Origin: CAWBRT01 sp963819175
GTDB lineage: Bacteria; Acidobacteriota; Terriglobia; Terriglobales; Acidobacteriaceae
Reading direction: 5' to 3'
Assembly: GCA_963819175.1 (NCBI GenBank)
Contig: CAWFVJ010000007.1
Span: forward strand, 1-64,000
DNA length: 64,000 bases
This document shows, piece by piece, positions 44,419 to 55,159 of this stretch. A model generated the notes under the pieces. It worked only from the letters and a program-made list of their open reading frames with translations. It was not told the DNA's origin and did no database searches. The position numbers were made by a program, and so were the translations under genes. The first letter of the stretch is position 1, and each line of letters starts with the position of its first letter.

Positions 44419-44712
44419 TCAGAGGCGATCCATGTCTTCTTTTCCGATCATCGGCTTCCAGGGTATAAGTTCGTACTGCGCCAGTCCCTTCTGCGTAAAG
44501 GGGTCGCCATCGCGAACGCGGTCCAGCGTCGCCGCCACATCGTTATCAGGAACGCGCAACAGCAATGCGCCCCCGGTCCACGGGTCCATCGGCCCCGCCG
44601 CAATCAGTATTCCCTGCTTCTTGAGCTCCCGCAGATAGGCCCGGTGTTCTTCAACGGATTTGGTTACCTCTTCCAGCGGACGCCGGTAACGTACGATTGC
44701 CAATGCGAACAT
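44419..44712 (-). CDS. YciI family protein
   Basis: The ATG at 44712 follows GGAGAGGAGAAAT. Family pattern: MFALAIVRYRRPLEEVTKSV, EEHRAYLRELKKQGILIAAG, PMDPWTGGALLLRVPDNDVA and VRDGDPFTQKGLAQYELIPW. This 97-residue protein is a second YciI-like gene, closer to canonical YciI than the one at 30421. It lies between comEC and rlmD on the same strand. Confidence 0.9.
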   Translation of the reverse strand: MFALAIVRYRRPLEEVTKSVEEHRAYLRELKKQGILIAAGPMDPWTGGALLLRVPDNDVAATLDRVRDGDPFTQKGLAQYELIPWKPMIGKEDMDRL

Positions 44713-44763
44713 ATTTCTCCTCTCCTCCACCTCTCCGCTGGGTTCAGCGCACGTTCCCGAATC

Positions 44764-46101
44764 CTACCGTGCGAGCCGGAAAACCGTCTCGATGTGGAAA
44801 GTCTGCGGAAACAGGTCCACCAGGTGCGCCTCTTCAATGTGAAAACCTGATTCTACCAGCACCCGCAAGTCCCTCGACAGGGTGGCCGGATCACAAGAGA
44901 CGTAAATCAATTCCGAGGTCTTCAGCCGGCCCAGCGCACGCGCGGTTTTTTCTCCCAATCCGGCGCGCGGAGGATCGACCACTACCAGGTCCAACGGTTC
45001 GGACGCACGGAAGCCGTGCAAGAACTGCTCAGTGGCAGCGGCAACCACCTCGACCTTTCCGTCGCTGTTGGCGCGCAAGGCATCGACCGAAAGAGGTGCG
45101 ACCTCCACGGCCGTAACGCGCTGGAAGCTGCGCGACAACGGCACCGAAAACAGGCCCACCCCGGCATAAAGGTCCAGCGCGCGTCGCCCCTCGTGGCTGG
45201 CGAGAACCGTGCTCAACAGTTCGTCCACCAGGAACCGGTTCGTCTGGAAGAATGCTCCGGCATCGGCGCGAAACTGGCCTTCCCTGGTGACATACTTCAG
45301 TCCGCGCTCTCCCAAATACTCCGGCGCCGCGCGTGGCAAGCCGGACCGGCCGTGCGCCTCATTTCCTTCTTCCTCGCCCGCGAACTGGAACAACGCCATC
45401 CCACGGAGTTCAGGCAGGCCGGTTTGCAGCACCTGGAACGCGGGACGAAAAGCTTTCGCACCGGCGGGCCTCCTCGTATAAATCTCCAGCAGCAGCGCGC
45501 CGTCATCGTGATCGACGAAAAACTGAACCTCGGCAATGTCTGCAGCAAGGGACCTGAACTCGTTCGACTGCCGCAGCGCCTGTAGCGCGCGGTTGATCAG
45601 TGGAGAACTGATGGGGCATTGCTCGATCGGCAACAGCCGGTGCGATCCGTGCTCGAAATATCCGATTGCAAATTCCGGTTGGTTCGTCACCTTCATCCGC
45701 GTGCGGTTGCGGTAGTTCCACGGCGGCGAAGCATGGACCTTCAACTCGACTGCCAATTCCACCTTTGCGGTGCGCCGCAACGCGTCGCGCAGAATCTGCT
45801 GCTTCATCGCCAGTTGGTGTTCGTAGCTTGCGTGCTGATACTGGCAGCCGCCGCAGCGGCCAAAATACGGACAGGCCGGTTCCACGCGCTGAGGCGAGGT
45901 CGAAAGCAAGGAGACGACTTTCCCTCGAGCGAACCCGGGACGCTGCTCGACAACCTCAACCTCAATGTCTTCGCCCTCGAGCACGAAAGGCACGAACACG
46001 GCCTTGCCCCGCTCGCTGGCCTGTGCGTTGGCCGGAGCAGCGCGCAATCGGCCAAGGCCGTCGCCGCCGTAAATCATTTTCTCGATGGTGATCTTCGGCA
46101 T
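44764..46101 (-). CDS. rlmD: 23S rRNA (uracil(1939)-C(5))-methyltransferase-type enzyme RlmD/RumA
   Basis: This is a class I SAM-dependent RNA methyltransferase of 445 residues. An N-terminal TRAM-like domain (KITIEKMIYGGDGLGRL, EDIEVEVVEQRPGFARGKVV) precedes the [4Fe-4S] site CPYFGRCGGCQYQ. The catalytic part has DLYAGVGLFSVPLSR, VVDPPRAGLGEKTARAL and YVSCDPATLSRDLRVLVESG with the nucleophilic Cys. Related RlmCD/TrmA enzymes are possible, so the exact uridine target is by family analogy. Confidence 0.88.
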   Translation of the reverse strand: MPKITIEKMIYGGDGLGRLRAAPANAQASERGKAVFVPFVLEGEDIEVEVVEQRPGFARGKVVSLLSTSPQRVEPACPYFGRCGGCQYQHASYEHQLAMKQQILRDALRRTAKVELAVELKVHASPPWNYRNRTRMKVTNQPEFAIGYFEHGSHRLLPIEQCPISSPLINRALQALRQSNEFRSLAADIAEVQFFVDHDDGALLLEIYTRRPAGAKAFRPAFQVLQTGLPELRGMALFQFAGEEEGNEAHGRSGLPRAAPEYLGERGLKYVTREGQFRADAGAFFQTNRFLVDELLSTVLASHEGRRALDLYAGVGLFSVPLSRSFQRVTAVEVAPLSVDALRANSDGKVEVVAAATEQFLHGFRASEPLDLVVVDPPRAGLGEKTARALGRLKTSELIYVSCDPATLSRDLRVLVESGFHIEEAHLVDLFPQTFHIETVFRLAR

Positions 46102-46128
46102 AACCCAGTAAATCGATACTCTCCCGGC

Positions 46129-46815
46129 TCACATGTAGAAAAGGCTGAGGCGCGGCAATTTGTACTGGTCGAGCAAGCGCTTGTTGGTGTATTGCTTCAG
46201 CAACTGATCGATCTGCGGCCCCGTCATCTTGCTCCGGTAAGGCGCCAGTTCGCGCTCGGCCTGTGCGCGGAACTCCACCAGCAGATCATCCGGCGACGAA
46301 GCCAATAGCGCCGCGAACAACTTTTCCTCCATCACGGTCAGGCTCCGTTCCAGGTCTTCCAGGCTGAAGCCGGGCTGGGCGACGACCTGCTCCGCCAGTT
46401 CAGCCAGCTTGCGCGCATCTTCGCCCACGAGTTCCCGCGCCGCATCGGGAGCCTTGGCCAACTCAAACACCTTCGCATTCTTTTCCAGGAAAGCGGCCAC
46501 ACGATGCCGTTCGAGGCCGTCGTCGCGGGGCTCTCTTGTGCTGCCGACGGCTGCCTCCTTCATTTGTTCGGCTGCCGCCAGCACCTCCTGCGAACAATAG
46601 GCGAGCGAATTGATCTTGCGAGTCTTGTTCGGACGGCGGTCGTACTTGTCGAAGCTCGCATCGATGCCGCGCAGCACCGCTTCCAGCGGCACGCCCGCAT
46701 CTTTCCATGACTCCATCAGCACCCAATCGAGGGTCGAAGCCACAAGCACCGTTCCGCGACGGCGGCAAAAGTGTTCCTCGATATCGCTGAAGTAATCGAA
46801 GCGGTAGTTCTCCAC
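46129..46815 (-). CDS. Hypothetical soluble helical protein (228 aa)
   Basis: Family not recognised. The N-terminus MENYRFDYFSDIEEHFCRRR is followed by LDWVLMESWKDAGVPLEAVL and a Lys/Arg-rich SFDKYDRRPNKTRKINSLAY. The C-terminal half is helical and Glu/Ala-rich. The pattern "DWVLMESWKDAGVPLEAVLR...F" resembles a phage-like/regulatory-style helix-turn-helix motif, but I do not trust that. It diverges from the YkgJ-like gene, leaving about 45 bases for promoters. Confidence 0.6.
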   Translation of the reverse strand: MENYRFDYFSDIEEHFCRRRGTVLVASTLDWVLMESWKDAGVPLEAVLRGIDASFDKYDRRPNKTRKINSLAYCSQEVLAAAEQMKEAAVGSTREPRDDGLERHRVAAFLEKNAKVFELAKAPDAARELVGEDARKLAELAEQVVAQPGFSLEDLERSLTVMEEKLFAALLASSPDDLLVEFRAQAERELAPYRSKMTGPQIDQLLKQYTNKRLLDQYKLPRLSLFYM

Positions 46816-46860
46816 CTCACCAGCTTACTACCAGTTTGGGCGGCAACGTACAATCGCAGG

Positions 46861-47292
46861 ATGCGCTTCCAATGCCAGCCCAGGTGTACGAAATGCTGCG
46901 AGCAGAAGGGATTCGTATATCTCACCGAACGCGACATCGCTCGCGCGGCGGAGTTTCTCTCCTTACCCAGCGCGAAGTTCGAGAGCCGGTTCATTTACCG
47001 CACCAGGAACACCCGCCGTCTGCGCACTCCTCAGCATGGTCAATGTATTTTTCTTGGCGATGGCGGCTGCTCTATCCACCCGGTCAAGCCGGCGCAGTGC
47101 CGCATCTTCCCTTTTTGGCCGGAACTGGTGGAAAGCGCGAAGGAATGGCACGAGACTGCCGCATGGTGTCCGGGTATGGGGAAAGGAGAGTTTGTGCAGA
47201 TTGAGATCGCACGCGAGCAGGCGGCGGAAATGCGTGCCGCTTACCCGCACATGTATAAGTTTGGAGGCGCCAATGGTGCTGCTCGCAGATGA
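46861..47292 (+). CDS. YkgJ family cysteine cluster protein
   Basis: The ATG at 46861 starts MRFQCQPRCTKCCEQKGFVY. The cysteine pattern C-x3-C-x2-CC, with later cysteines in GQCIFLGDGGCSIHPVKPAQC and FPFW, is the YkgJ (formerly UPF0153) signature, which binds zinc or an Fe-S cluster. Length 143. The in-frame open stretch upstream to 46771 looks non-coding. It is followed directly, with a 20-base overlap, by the TPR protein gene. Confidence 0.88.
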   Translation: MRFQCQPRCTKCCEQKGFVYLTERDIARAAEFLSLPSAKFESRFIYRTRNTRRLRTPQHGQCIFLGDGGCSIHPVKPAQCRIFPFWPELVESAKEWHETAAWCPGMGKGEFVQIEIAREQAAEMRAAYPHMYKFGGANGAARR

Positions 47293-48049
47293 TCCGCGCT
47301 TTCGCCCAGCAATGCAATTGATCGACAACGCTGAATATGCTGAGGCGTAAAAGTATCTGGATGCATTGGTCGATCGACTGAGTAAAGAAGAGCGTGTCGT
47401 CGCTCTTTACTGGAAGGTTCGCTGCCTTTCATCACTCAGCGAGTTTACGCAGGCAAGGAGGTACCTCGAAGAAGCATTAGCCGAAGTCGATGCCCGCAAT
47501 CCCATGAGAATCTGTCTAAGGCTGCAAAGTGCATTTCTTCTGCACGCAGAAAAAGGTCTGGAGAAAGCAATACTCGAACTGCGAGATCTGCTTGATCGTT
47601 ATGCTGATGATCTAAAAAGCCCTGATCTCTTTTGGATCTATGTACAGGCTAAGACCGATCTCGGGAGTTGCCTTTTATCTGCTGCCCACTACTCGGAAGC
47701 TGTCAAAGAACTTGAAGAAGCGTTGTCTCTTCAGAATCAGCCACTGTCCCGATACTATCTCCTATATTGGCTTGGTGACGCTTTCTATAAACTAGGAGAC
47801 CTCGATAAAGCGAGGACTTACTTTGAGCATGCCCTGATTGAGGCAGAACACGCCCCCAAGGTGGGACTGTTTCCTTATTATGCGGCACGGCTTCGATATG
47901 AATTGGCGTTGATTGCATATTGGCAACACCGGTTTCCCGATGCCACACGCGAACTGGAATTTGCGTCTGCTGTCGCCATTGCAGATCCTGAGTTATTGCG
48001 GGTTATCGAGCGGCTTAAGGCATTGGTGGATCAGGCGAGAGCGTCATAG
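47273..48049 (+). pseudogene. TPR-repeat protein with one in-frame stop codon
   Basis: Read from the ATG at 47273, MVLLADDPRFRPAMQLIDNA is followed by EYAEA, then a TAA at 47348-47350. The same frame continues with KYLDALVDRLSKEERVVALY and about 220 residues of tetratricopeptide-like helices (QARRYLEEALAEVDARNPMR, YSEAVKELEEALSLQNQPLS, YFEHALIEAEHAPKVGLFPY). The stop interrupts a continuous helix, so either the gene is inactivated by a nonsense change or translation restarts at the TTG at 47366. Function unknown; likely a protein-binding scaffold. Base use is less GC-rich than its neighbours, hinting at transfer. Confidence 0.7.
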
Positions 48050-48075
48050 GGCGGAATGTCTCTTTGATGCACACA

Positions 48076-48924
48076 TCACTTCTCACGCCGCGCCGCATCG
48101 CCTTCTACGATCCCTTGCCCTTCCTGCCGCTTCCGCTGATAAGCAGTGTTGCGCTCCCAGATGATGCGCATGCCCTCCAGCGTCAGCAGGTCGTCTACCA
48201 CCGAGATATACTTCGACCCGCCGCCGAAGAGCGGCGCCAAGCCTCCGGTCGCCACCACCGTCGCCTTTCCCAGCTCGCCGAACAGGCGCTCCAGGACGCC
48301 ATCGATCAACCCTATATAGCCGTAATACAGCCCCGATTGCAGGCTGGCGACGGTGTTGGTGCCGATCACCCGCGGGGTCTTTCGGATATCGACGCGTGGC
48401 AGCCTGGCCGTGCGCATGAACAGCGCCTCGGCCGAGATGCCGATCCCAGGGCAGATCACGCCGCCTAGGTACTCTCCCTTGGCGGAAACCGCGTCGAATG
48501 TGGTCGCCGTACCGAAGTCCACGATCACGCAGGGCCCGCCGTACTTCTCGAAAGCAGCGACGCCGTTAACGATGCGATCGGCGCCGACCTCGGCGGGATT
48601 GTCGTAGTGTACGGGCATTCCGGTCTTCACACCGGGTTCGATGAACAGCGGCTTCAGTTGAAAATATTTTTCGCAGACCTCGCGCAAGGTGGAATCGATA
48701 GGCGGCACAACCGAGGAAATCACGATCCCCTTGATCCCCTTGGGATCGATCCGGCTCATCAAAAACAGGTTGCGGAACAGCACTCCGTATTCATCGACCG
48801 TCTGGTTACGGTTGCTGGAAACGCGCCAGTGAGCCAGCAAACGCGCCGGCCCCTCGCCTCGGTCCTCCCCGCCGTAAACGCCCAAAACCGCGTTCGTATT
48901 TCCTACATCAAGCACGAAAAGCAT
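48076..48924 (-). CDS. coaX: Type III pantothenate kinase
   Basis: CoaX phosphorylates pantothenate in the first step of coenzyme A synthesis, using a ASKHA-type fold. The ATG at 48924 gives MLFVLDVGNTNAVLGVYGGE, the diagnostic DxGNT motif. Later: VGADRIVNGVAAFEKYGGPC, VDFGTATTFDAVSAKGEYLG and VVATGGLAPLFGGGSKYISV. The 282-residue length is slightly above the usual ~255. The open frame upstream (to 49053) is not coding. It sits on the minus strand next to birA across a repeat. Confidence 0.95.
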   Translation of the reverse strand: MLFVLDVGNTNAVLGVYGGEDRGEGPARLLAHWRVSSNRNQTVDEYGVLFRNLFLMSRIDPKGIKGIVISSVVPPIDSTLREVCEKYFQLKPLFIEPGVKTGMPVHYDNPAEVGADRIVNGVAAFEKYGGPCVIVDFGTATTFDAVSAKGEYLGGVICPGIGISAEALFMRTARLPRVDIRKTPRVIGTNTVASLQSGLYYGYIGLIDGVLERLFGELGKATVVATGGLAPLFGGGSKYISVVDDLLTLEGMRIIWERNTAYQRKRQEGQGIVEGDAARREK

Positions 48925-49014
48925 GTAGTCAGTTCCTGTGTCGTTTCCGCAGCTAAACGCTCGTGTAGTGCGCCAAACAAGGACCGTTATTAGGTGGTAT
49001 CTTGTCCTATCTGA

Positions 49015-49103
49015 GGTGTCATTCTGAGCGAGCGTAGCGAACGAAGAATCCATGCATTTGATTCGTAATACATAGATCCTTCGCTTCGCTCAGGATGACA
49101 TCC
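49015..49103. repeat. Palindromic intergenic repeat (GGTGTCATTCTGA family), copy 2
   Basis: The inverted ends are ggtgtcattctgagcgagcg and ttcgctcaggatgacatcc, closely related to the copy at 7484-7566, with a different AT-rich centre. It lies between birA and coaX. Confidence 0.75.
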
Positions 49104-49144
49104 TGAAAGGCATATAGCAAAGTCGCGGGACATCACATCTTGCC

Positions 49145-50188
49145 TTATCTTGGCCGCACTCCGCCCGAGAGCACGGTCTTGATCCCCGTATCGGTCTGCA
49201 CCTGCAAAAAACCGCGGGCGTCCAGCCCCACGGTGATTCCATGGTAACCCCCGTCTTCGTCCACCTCGACGGCGCGTCCCCGCACGTAGGAAGAGTGCAG
49301 TTCAAAGCGCCGCAGCACCTCCCGCCGGGCTACCTCCAGATCGGCTACGAACGCCCGATACTCGCAATCGAGCGATTTTAGCAGGGTGGCAGTCAAGTCC
49401 ACGCGAGACCAATCGCGTCCGCTTTCGAGCCGAAGCGAGGTCGCGACAGGCCGCAGCTCAACCGGAAACTCACGCTGGTTCACGTTGAGCCCCATGCCTG
49501 CCACGATATGGTGCACGCGCGTGGCCTCGGCGTGCATCTCGATCAAAATTCCACAGACCTTCGCATTGCCGAACAGCACATCATTCGGCCAGCGCAGGTC
49601 GGCCTCGAGGCCGGTAACTTCGTGTATCGCCTCCCACACGGCCAACCCCGTCGCCAGCGAAATCAGCAGCACGTCCATGGGGGCCAGGAACGGCCGCAGC
49701 ACCGTCGAGCAGTAGATTCCCTCGGAGGAATTCGACTCCCAGCGATGCGTCCCTCTGCCGCGTCCGGCAGTCTGCTCCTCGGCCACGAACACAGCCCCCT
49801 CGGGCTCCCCCTGGCTGGCGGCGCGCATCGCCAATGTGTTGGTCGATCCAACGCGGAAGTAGTGGTGGACGTTATCTGCGAAAATCGTCGCTTCGAGCAG
49901 CGGATTGAGAATTTCCGGCAGCAGCAGATCGGGAACCTTTTCCAGCCGGTATCCGGTCGAGGGGTGTCCGGAGATTTCGACTCCGAGCTCGCGAAGCTGC
50001 TGCGCCAGGCGCCACACATCCGAGCGGCTCGTGCCAAGCTCCTCAGCCAGCTTCGTGCCACTCATCACCAGCATCGGATGATTTCCCAGCAAGCGCACCA
50101 ACAGGCCCAGGCGCGCATCGGTCGCTGAAGGCTCACTGGCTCCAGCACGATCTCCGGGTTGTAGCTTCAAAGCCATTCCGCCACCCAA
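49145..50188 (-). CDS. birA: Biotin--[acetyl-CoA-carboxylase] ligase (BirA) with N-terminal HTH
   Basis: BirA attaches biotin to the carboxyl-carrier protein AccB; AccD of the same pathway is encoded at 7596. An N-terminal winged-helix segment (VMSGTKLAEELGTSRSDVW, RLAQQLRELGVEISGHPSTG) can repress biotin genes, so the enzyme may be bifunctional. Catalytic motifs are VGSTNTLAMRAASQGEPEGA, EQTAGRGRGTHRWESN and KVCGILIEMHAEA. About 347 residues; the start is uncertain because the first ~20 residues are low-information. Confidence 0.93.
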   Translation of the reverse strand: MGGGMALKLQPGDRAGASEPSATDARLGLLVRLLGNHPMLVMSGTKLAEELGTSRSDVWRLAQQLRELGVEISGHPSTGYRLEKVPDLLLPEILNPLLEATIFADNVHHYFRVGSTNTLAMRAASQGEPEGAVFVAEEQTAGRGRGTHRWESNSSEGIYCSTVLRPFLAPMDVLLISLATGLAVWEAIHEVTGLEADLRWPNDVLFGNAKVCGILIEMHAEATRVHHIVAGMGLNVNQREFPVELRPVATSLRLESGRDWSRVDLTATLLKSLDCEYRAFVADLEVARREVLRRFELHSSYVRGRAVEVDEDGGYHGITVGLDARGFLQVQTDTGIKTVLSGGVRPR

Positions 50189-50273
50189 CGGCCCTCGCCG
50201 AGTGCGTGACGATTATCGGGGATTGCCGCCCTCTTGGGCAAAGCAAAACGAAGTGCCGAAGCGAATTTACGGC

Positions 50274-51122
50274 CTAAACTGGGACAATTCTCATGCTCAG
50301 GTCCACCGCGCGCGGGGAATGGGTCAGCGCCCCCACCGAAATATAGTCCACGCCCGCCTCGGCGTAGGCGCGTACATTCTCCAGCGTGATGCCGCCAGAG
50401 GCCTCCAACGGTACACGGCGCGTGTGGTGCGCCACCCGCTGCACCGCCCGGCACACCTGCTCGGGGGTCATGTTGTCCAGCAGGATCGCCTCGGCGCCGT
50501 ACTGCAGCGCGTCTTCCAGCTCGGCCATGGAGCGGACTTCCACCTGGATCGGCTGTTCGCCCTTGCGGTTGCGATGCGCCCTTTCCAAAACCTCGCGAAT
50601 GCCGCCGGCCAGATCGACATGGTTGTTCTTGACCAGGATTCCGTCGGAGAGATCGAGCCGATGGTTCTGGCCGCCTCCGCAACGCACGGCGTATTTGTCG
50701 ATCAGCCGCAAGCCGGGAGCTGTCTTGCGCGTGTCCAGAATGCGGCACTTGGTCCCGGCAATCGCATCCACATAGCGGCGGGTGGCGGTGGCAATGCCGC
50801 TCATGCGTTGCAGCAGGTTCAGAATCACGCGTTCGCAGGAGAGAATGGCGCGCGCGTTGTGGCGTATGACCGCGACCGGCTGGCCTTTGTGCAGGCGCAC
50901 GCCGTCAAAAATCTCTGTGTGCATGGTCACTTCCGCATGGACGTGCACCGATCCTTCCAGTTGCGCGAAAATCTCAAAAATACGCGCTACCGCCCCGATC
51001 CCTGCCAGAACGCAATCTTGCTTGGCCAGAATGGTTGCAACCGCAAGCTGGCCGTCGTCGATGCAGGCGTGGCTGGTGGCGTCATGCGTGGCGCGGTCTT
51101 CCTGCAACGCGATCTCCAGCAC
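50274..51122 (-). CDS. nadC: Nicotinate-nucleotide pyrophosphorylase (quinolinate phosphoribosyltransferase)
   Basis: NadC makes nicotinate mononucleotide from quinolinate and PRPP, feeding the NadD step encoded at 10146. Motifs: MLEIALQEDRATHDATSHAC, SGIATATRRYVDAIAGTKCR, DTRKTAPGLRLIDKYAVRCG, VKNNHVDLAGGIREVLERAH and ASGGITLENVRAYAEAGVDY. Length 282. It lies 40 bases after valS on the minus strand and before birA. Confidence 0.96.
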   Translation of the reverse strand: MLEIALQEDRATHDATSHACIDDGQLAVATILAKQDCVLAGIGAVARIFEIFAQLEGSVHVHAEVTMHTEIFDGVRLHKGQPVAVIRHNARAILSCERVILNLLQRMSGIATATRRYVDAIAGTKCRILDTRKTAPGLRLIDKYAVRCGGGQNHRLDLSDGILVKNNHVDLAGGIREVLERAHRNRKGEQPIQVEVRSMAELEDALQYGAEAILLDNMTPEQVCRAVQRVAHHTRRVPLEASGGITLENVRAYAEAGVDYISVGALTHSPRAVDLSMRIVPV

Positions 51123-51161
51123 GCTGCTCGCGCCGGCGGCTTGTCCAGTCCATAACGCCTC

Positions 51162-53913
<2,752 letters not shown>

Positions 53914-54169
53914 CGCTTTCCTGCCCCGGCACCGGCAAATTGGCCCGTCGCCAGGGACTCTAAGCATCTCTAAAGATAAACTTTGATGTTATCGGAGCCG
54001 CTGACGGCGGGTCAAACCACGGATGGGATGGGTAGTGTCTCAGTTTGAAAGCTGAAGGCCTTGCGTCCGAGGGGTTTTTGGAAGACCCCCGAAACGCCTA
54101 CCTGAACAGGAACAATGTGATCACGCCCACCCTGGAAGGAATGCGTAGTAGCGACGCGGGATGTGGTTG

Positions 54170-54679
54170 TCAATAGCCAATAAGCAGAATGCCCTTCAGT
54201 GGAAGTTGAAGTCGCCCGCTGACATACAGTGTCTCGAGAAAACTCTCAACTTTAGCAAAATCGTCCGAGCTACGATATGTGTTGCGGACAGCTATCGCAA
54301 GATGAAGAACGTCATGCATCATGCATGCCTGAAAAATATCCTTGAGAAACTGATTGTTGTCAACGGCTCGGCCTGCCTCGACTTCGAGAACCCATCCCAT
54401 ATTGACGGCATGGGCGTCAGCGTTGAAACACTTTAACACCTTGCCTTTGCGACCAAAAAGCACGGGGACAACTATCTTGCCTTCGATGGACTTCCCCTTC
54501 TCGACCCGAAATCCCATCTTTTCCAGGCTTGGGCGGAGCCGAGCCATAACGGTGTTGCTATGTTGGTCTACTGTTGTACTCGAATCGATGGCATCGGCCG
54601 CCTCTTCGAAGCCTGCGACGATACGAAGGCCGAATTCCGGGGGAGGTGATGACTTCGGGAAATATACCCAGTTGATCAC
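54170..54679 (-). CDS. Hypothetical protein with possible BglII-like PD-(D/E)XK nuclease fold
   Basis: This 169-residue protein starts with a GTG at 54679 (MINWVYFPKSSPPPEFGLRI) preceded by GGAGTGAGG. The core has KIVVPVLFGRKGKVLKCF, NADAHAVNMGWVLEVEAGRA and VDNNQFLKDIFQACMMHDVL, then LAIAVRNTYR and LPLKGILLIGY. An Asp followed at distance by E-x-E in strand context (VLEVEAGRA) resembles the catalytic face of BglII-type nucleases. I recall similar hypothetical proteins in many bacteria. No methyltransferase partner is next to it, so a restriction role is not shown. Confidence 0.55.
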   Translation of the reverse strand: MINWVYFPKSSPPPEFGLRIVAGFEEAADAIDSSTTVDQHSNTVMARLRPSLEKMGFRVEKGKSIEGKIVVPVLFGRKGKVLKCFNADAHAVNMGWVLEVEAGRAVDNNQFLKDIFQACMMHDVLHLAIAVRNTYRSSDDFAKVESFLETLYVSGRLQLPLKGILLIGY

Positions 54680-54694
54680 AGTAACCTCACTCCA

Positions 54695-54892
54695 TCACTC
54701 ATCGAAGTCGACAGCGTAACGCTCGGTGCGCGCCTCATCACCGTACTCGATTGTGCCGTCCTCAGCGTCGTTCGTGCCGGTGTCATACAGAAGAACTCGC
54801 ATTGAAATCACGACCTCAAATGGGCCATATGAGGCGCACTCTGGACAGCGCTTTCCTTCCAAACAACCGACATTGGGGTTATTACCGGTCAT
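54695..54892 (-). CDS. Small zinc-ribbon-like hypothetical protein
   Basis: A short acidic protein (MTGNNPNVGCLEGKRCPECA from the ATG at 54892) with CLEGKRCPEC, giving a C-x5-C-x2-C pattern that could bind zinc with another residue. Similar small CPxC proteins are frequent on plasmids and islands. It lies 15 bases upstream of the nuclease-like gene, so the pair likely forms one small operon. Confidence 0.5.
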   Translation of the reverse strand: MTGNNPNVGCLEGKRCPECASYGPFEVVISMRVLLYDTGTNDAEDGTIEYGDEARTERYAVDFDE

Positions 54893-55159
54893 CCGCGCTA
54901 CCATCTATCAGGGGAACACCTTTCTTATTAGCCCTCAACGGTTTTTGGCATGCAATCGTTACCGGCACAGAAGAAATCAATAGTTGTCAGTGGCCACTGA
55001 TCCAGTGTGGGTCAGTTTACCCGAACGAATGTTGCGCGACAACCCACCTGGTTTTTCGTTGTTCACTTTCCCTGTCCTTGCGCCAGCGGTTAGTGGATGC
55101 TGAAAGGCCGTGTCGAAACGCCGATGCATTACGCGCCGGACAAAAGGAAGATACCCCAG

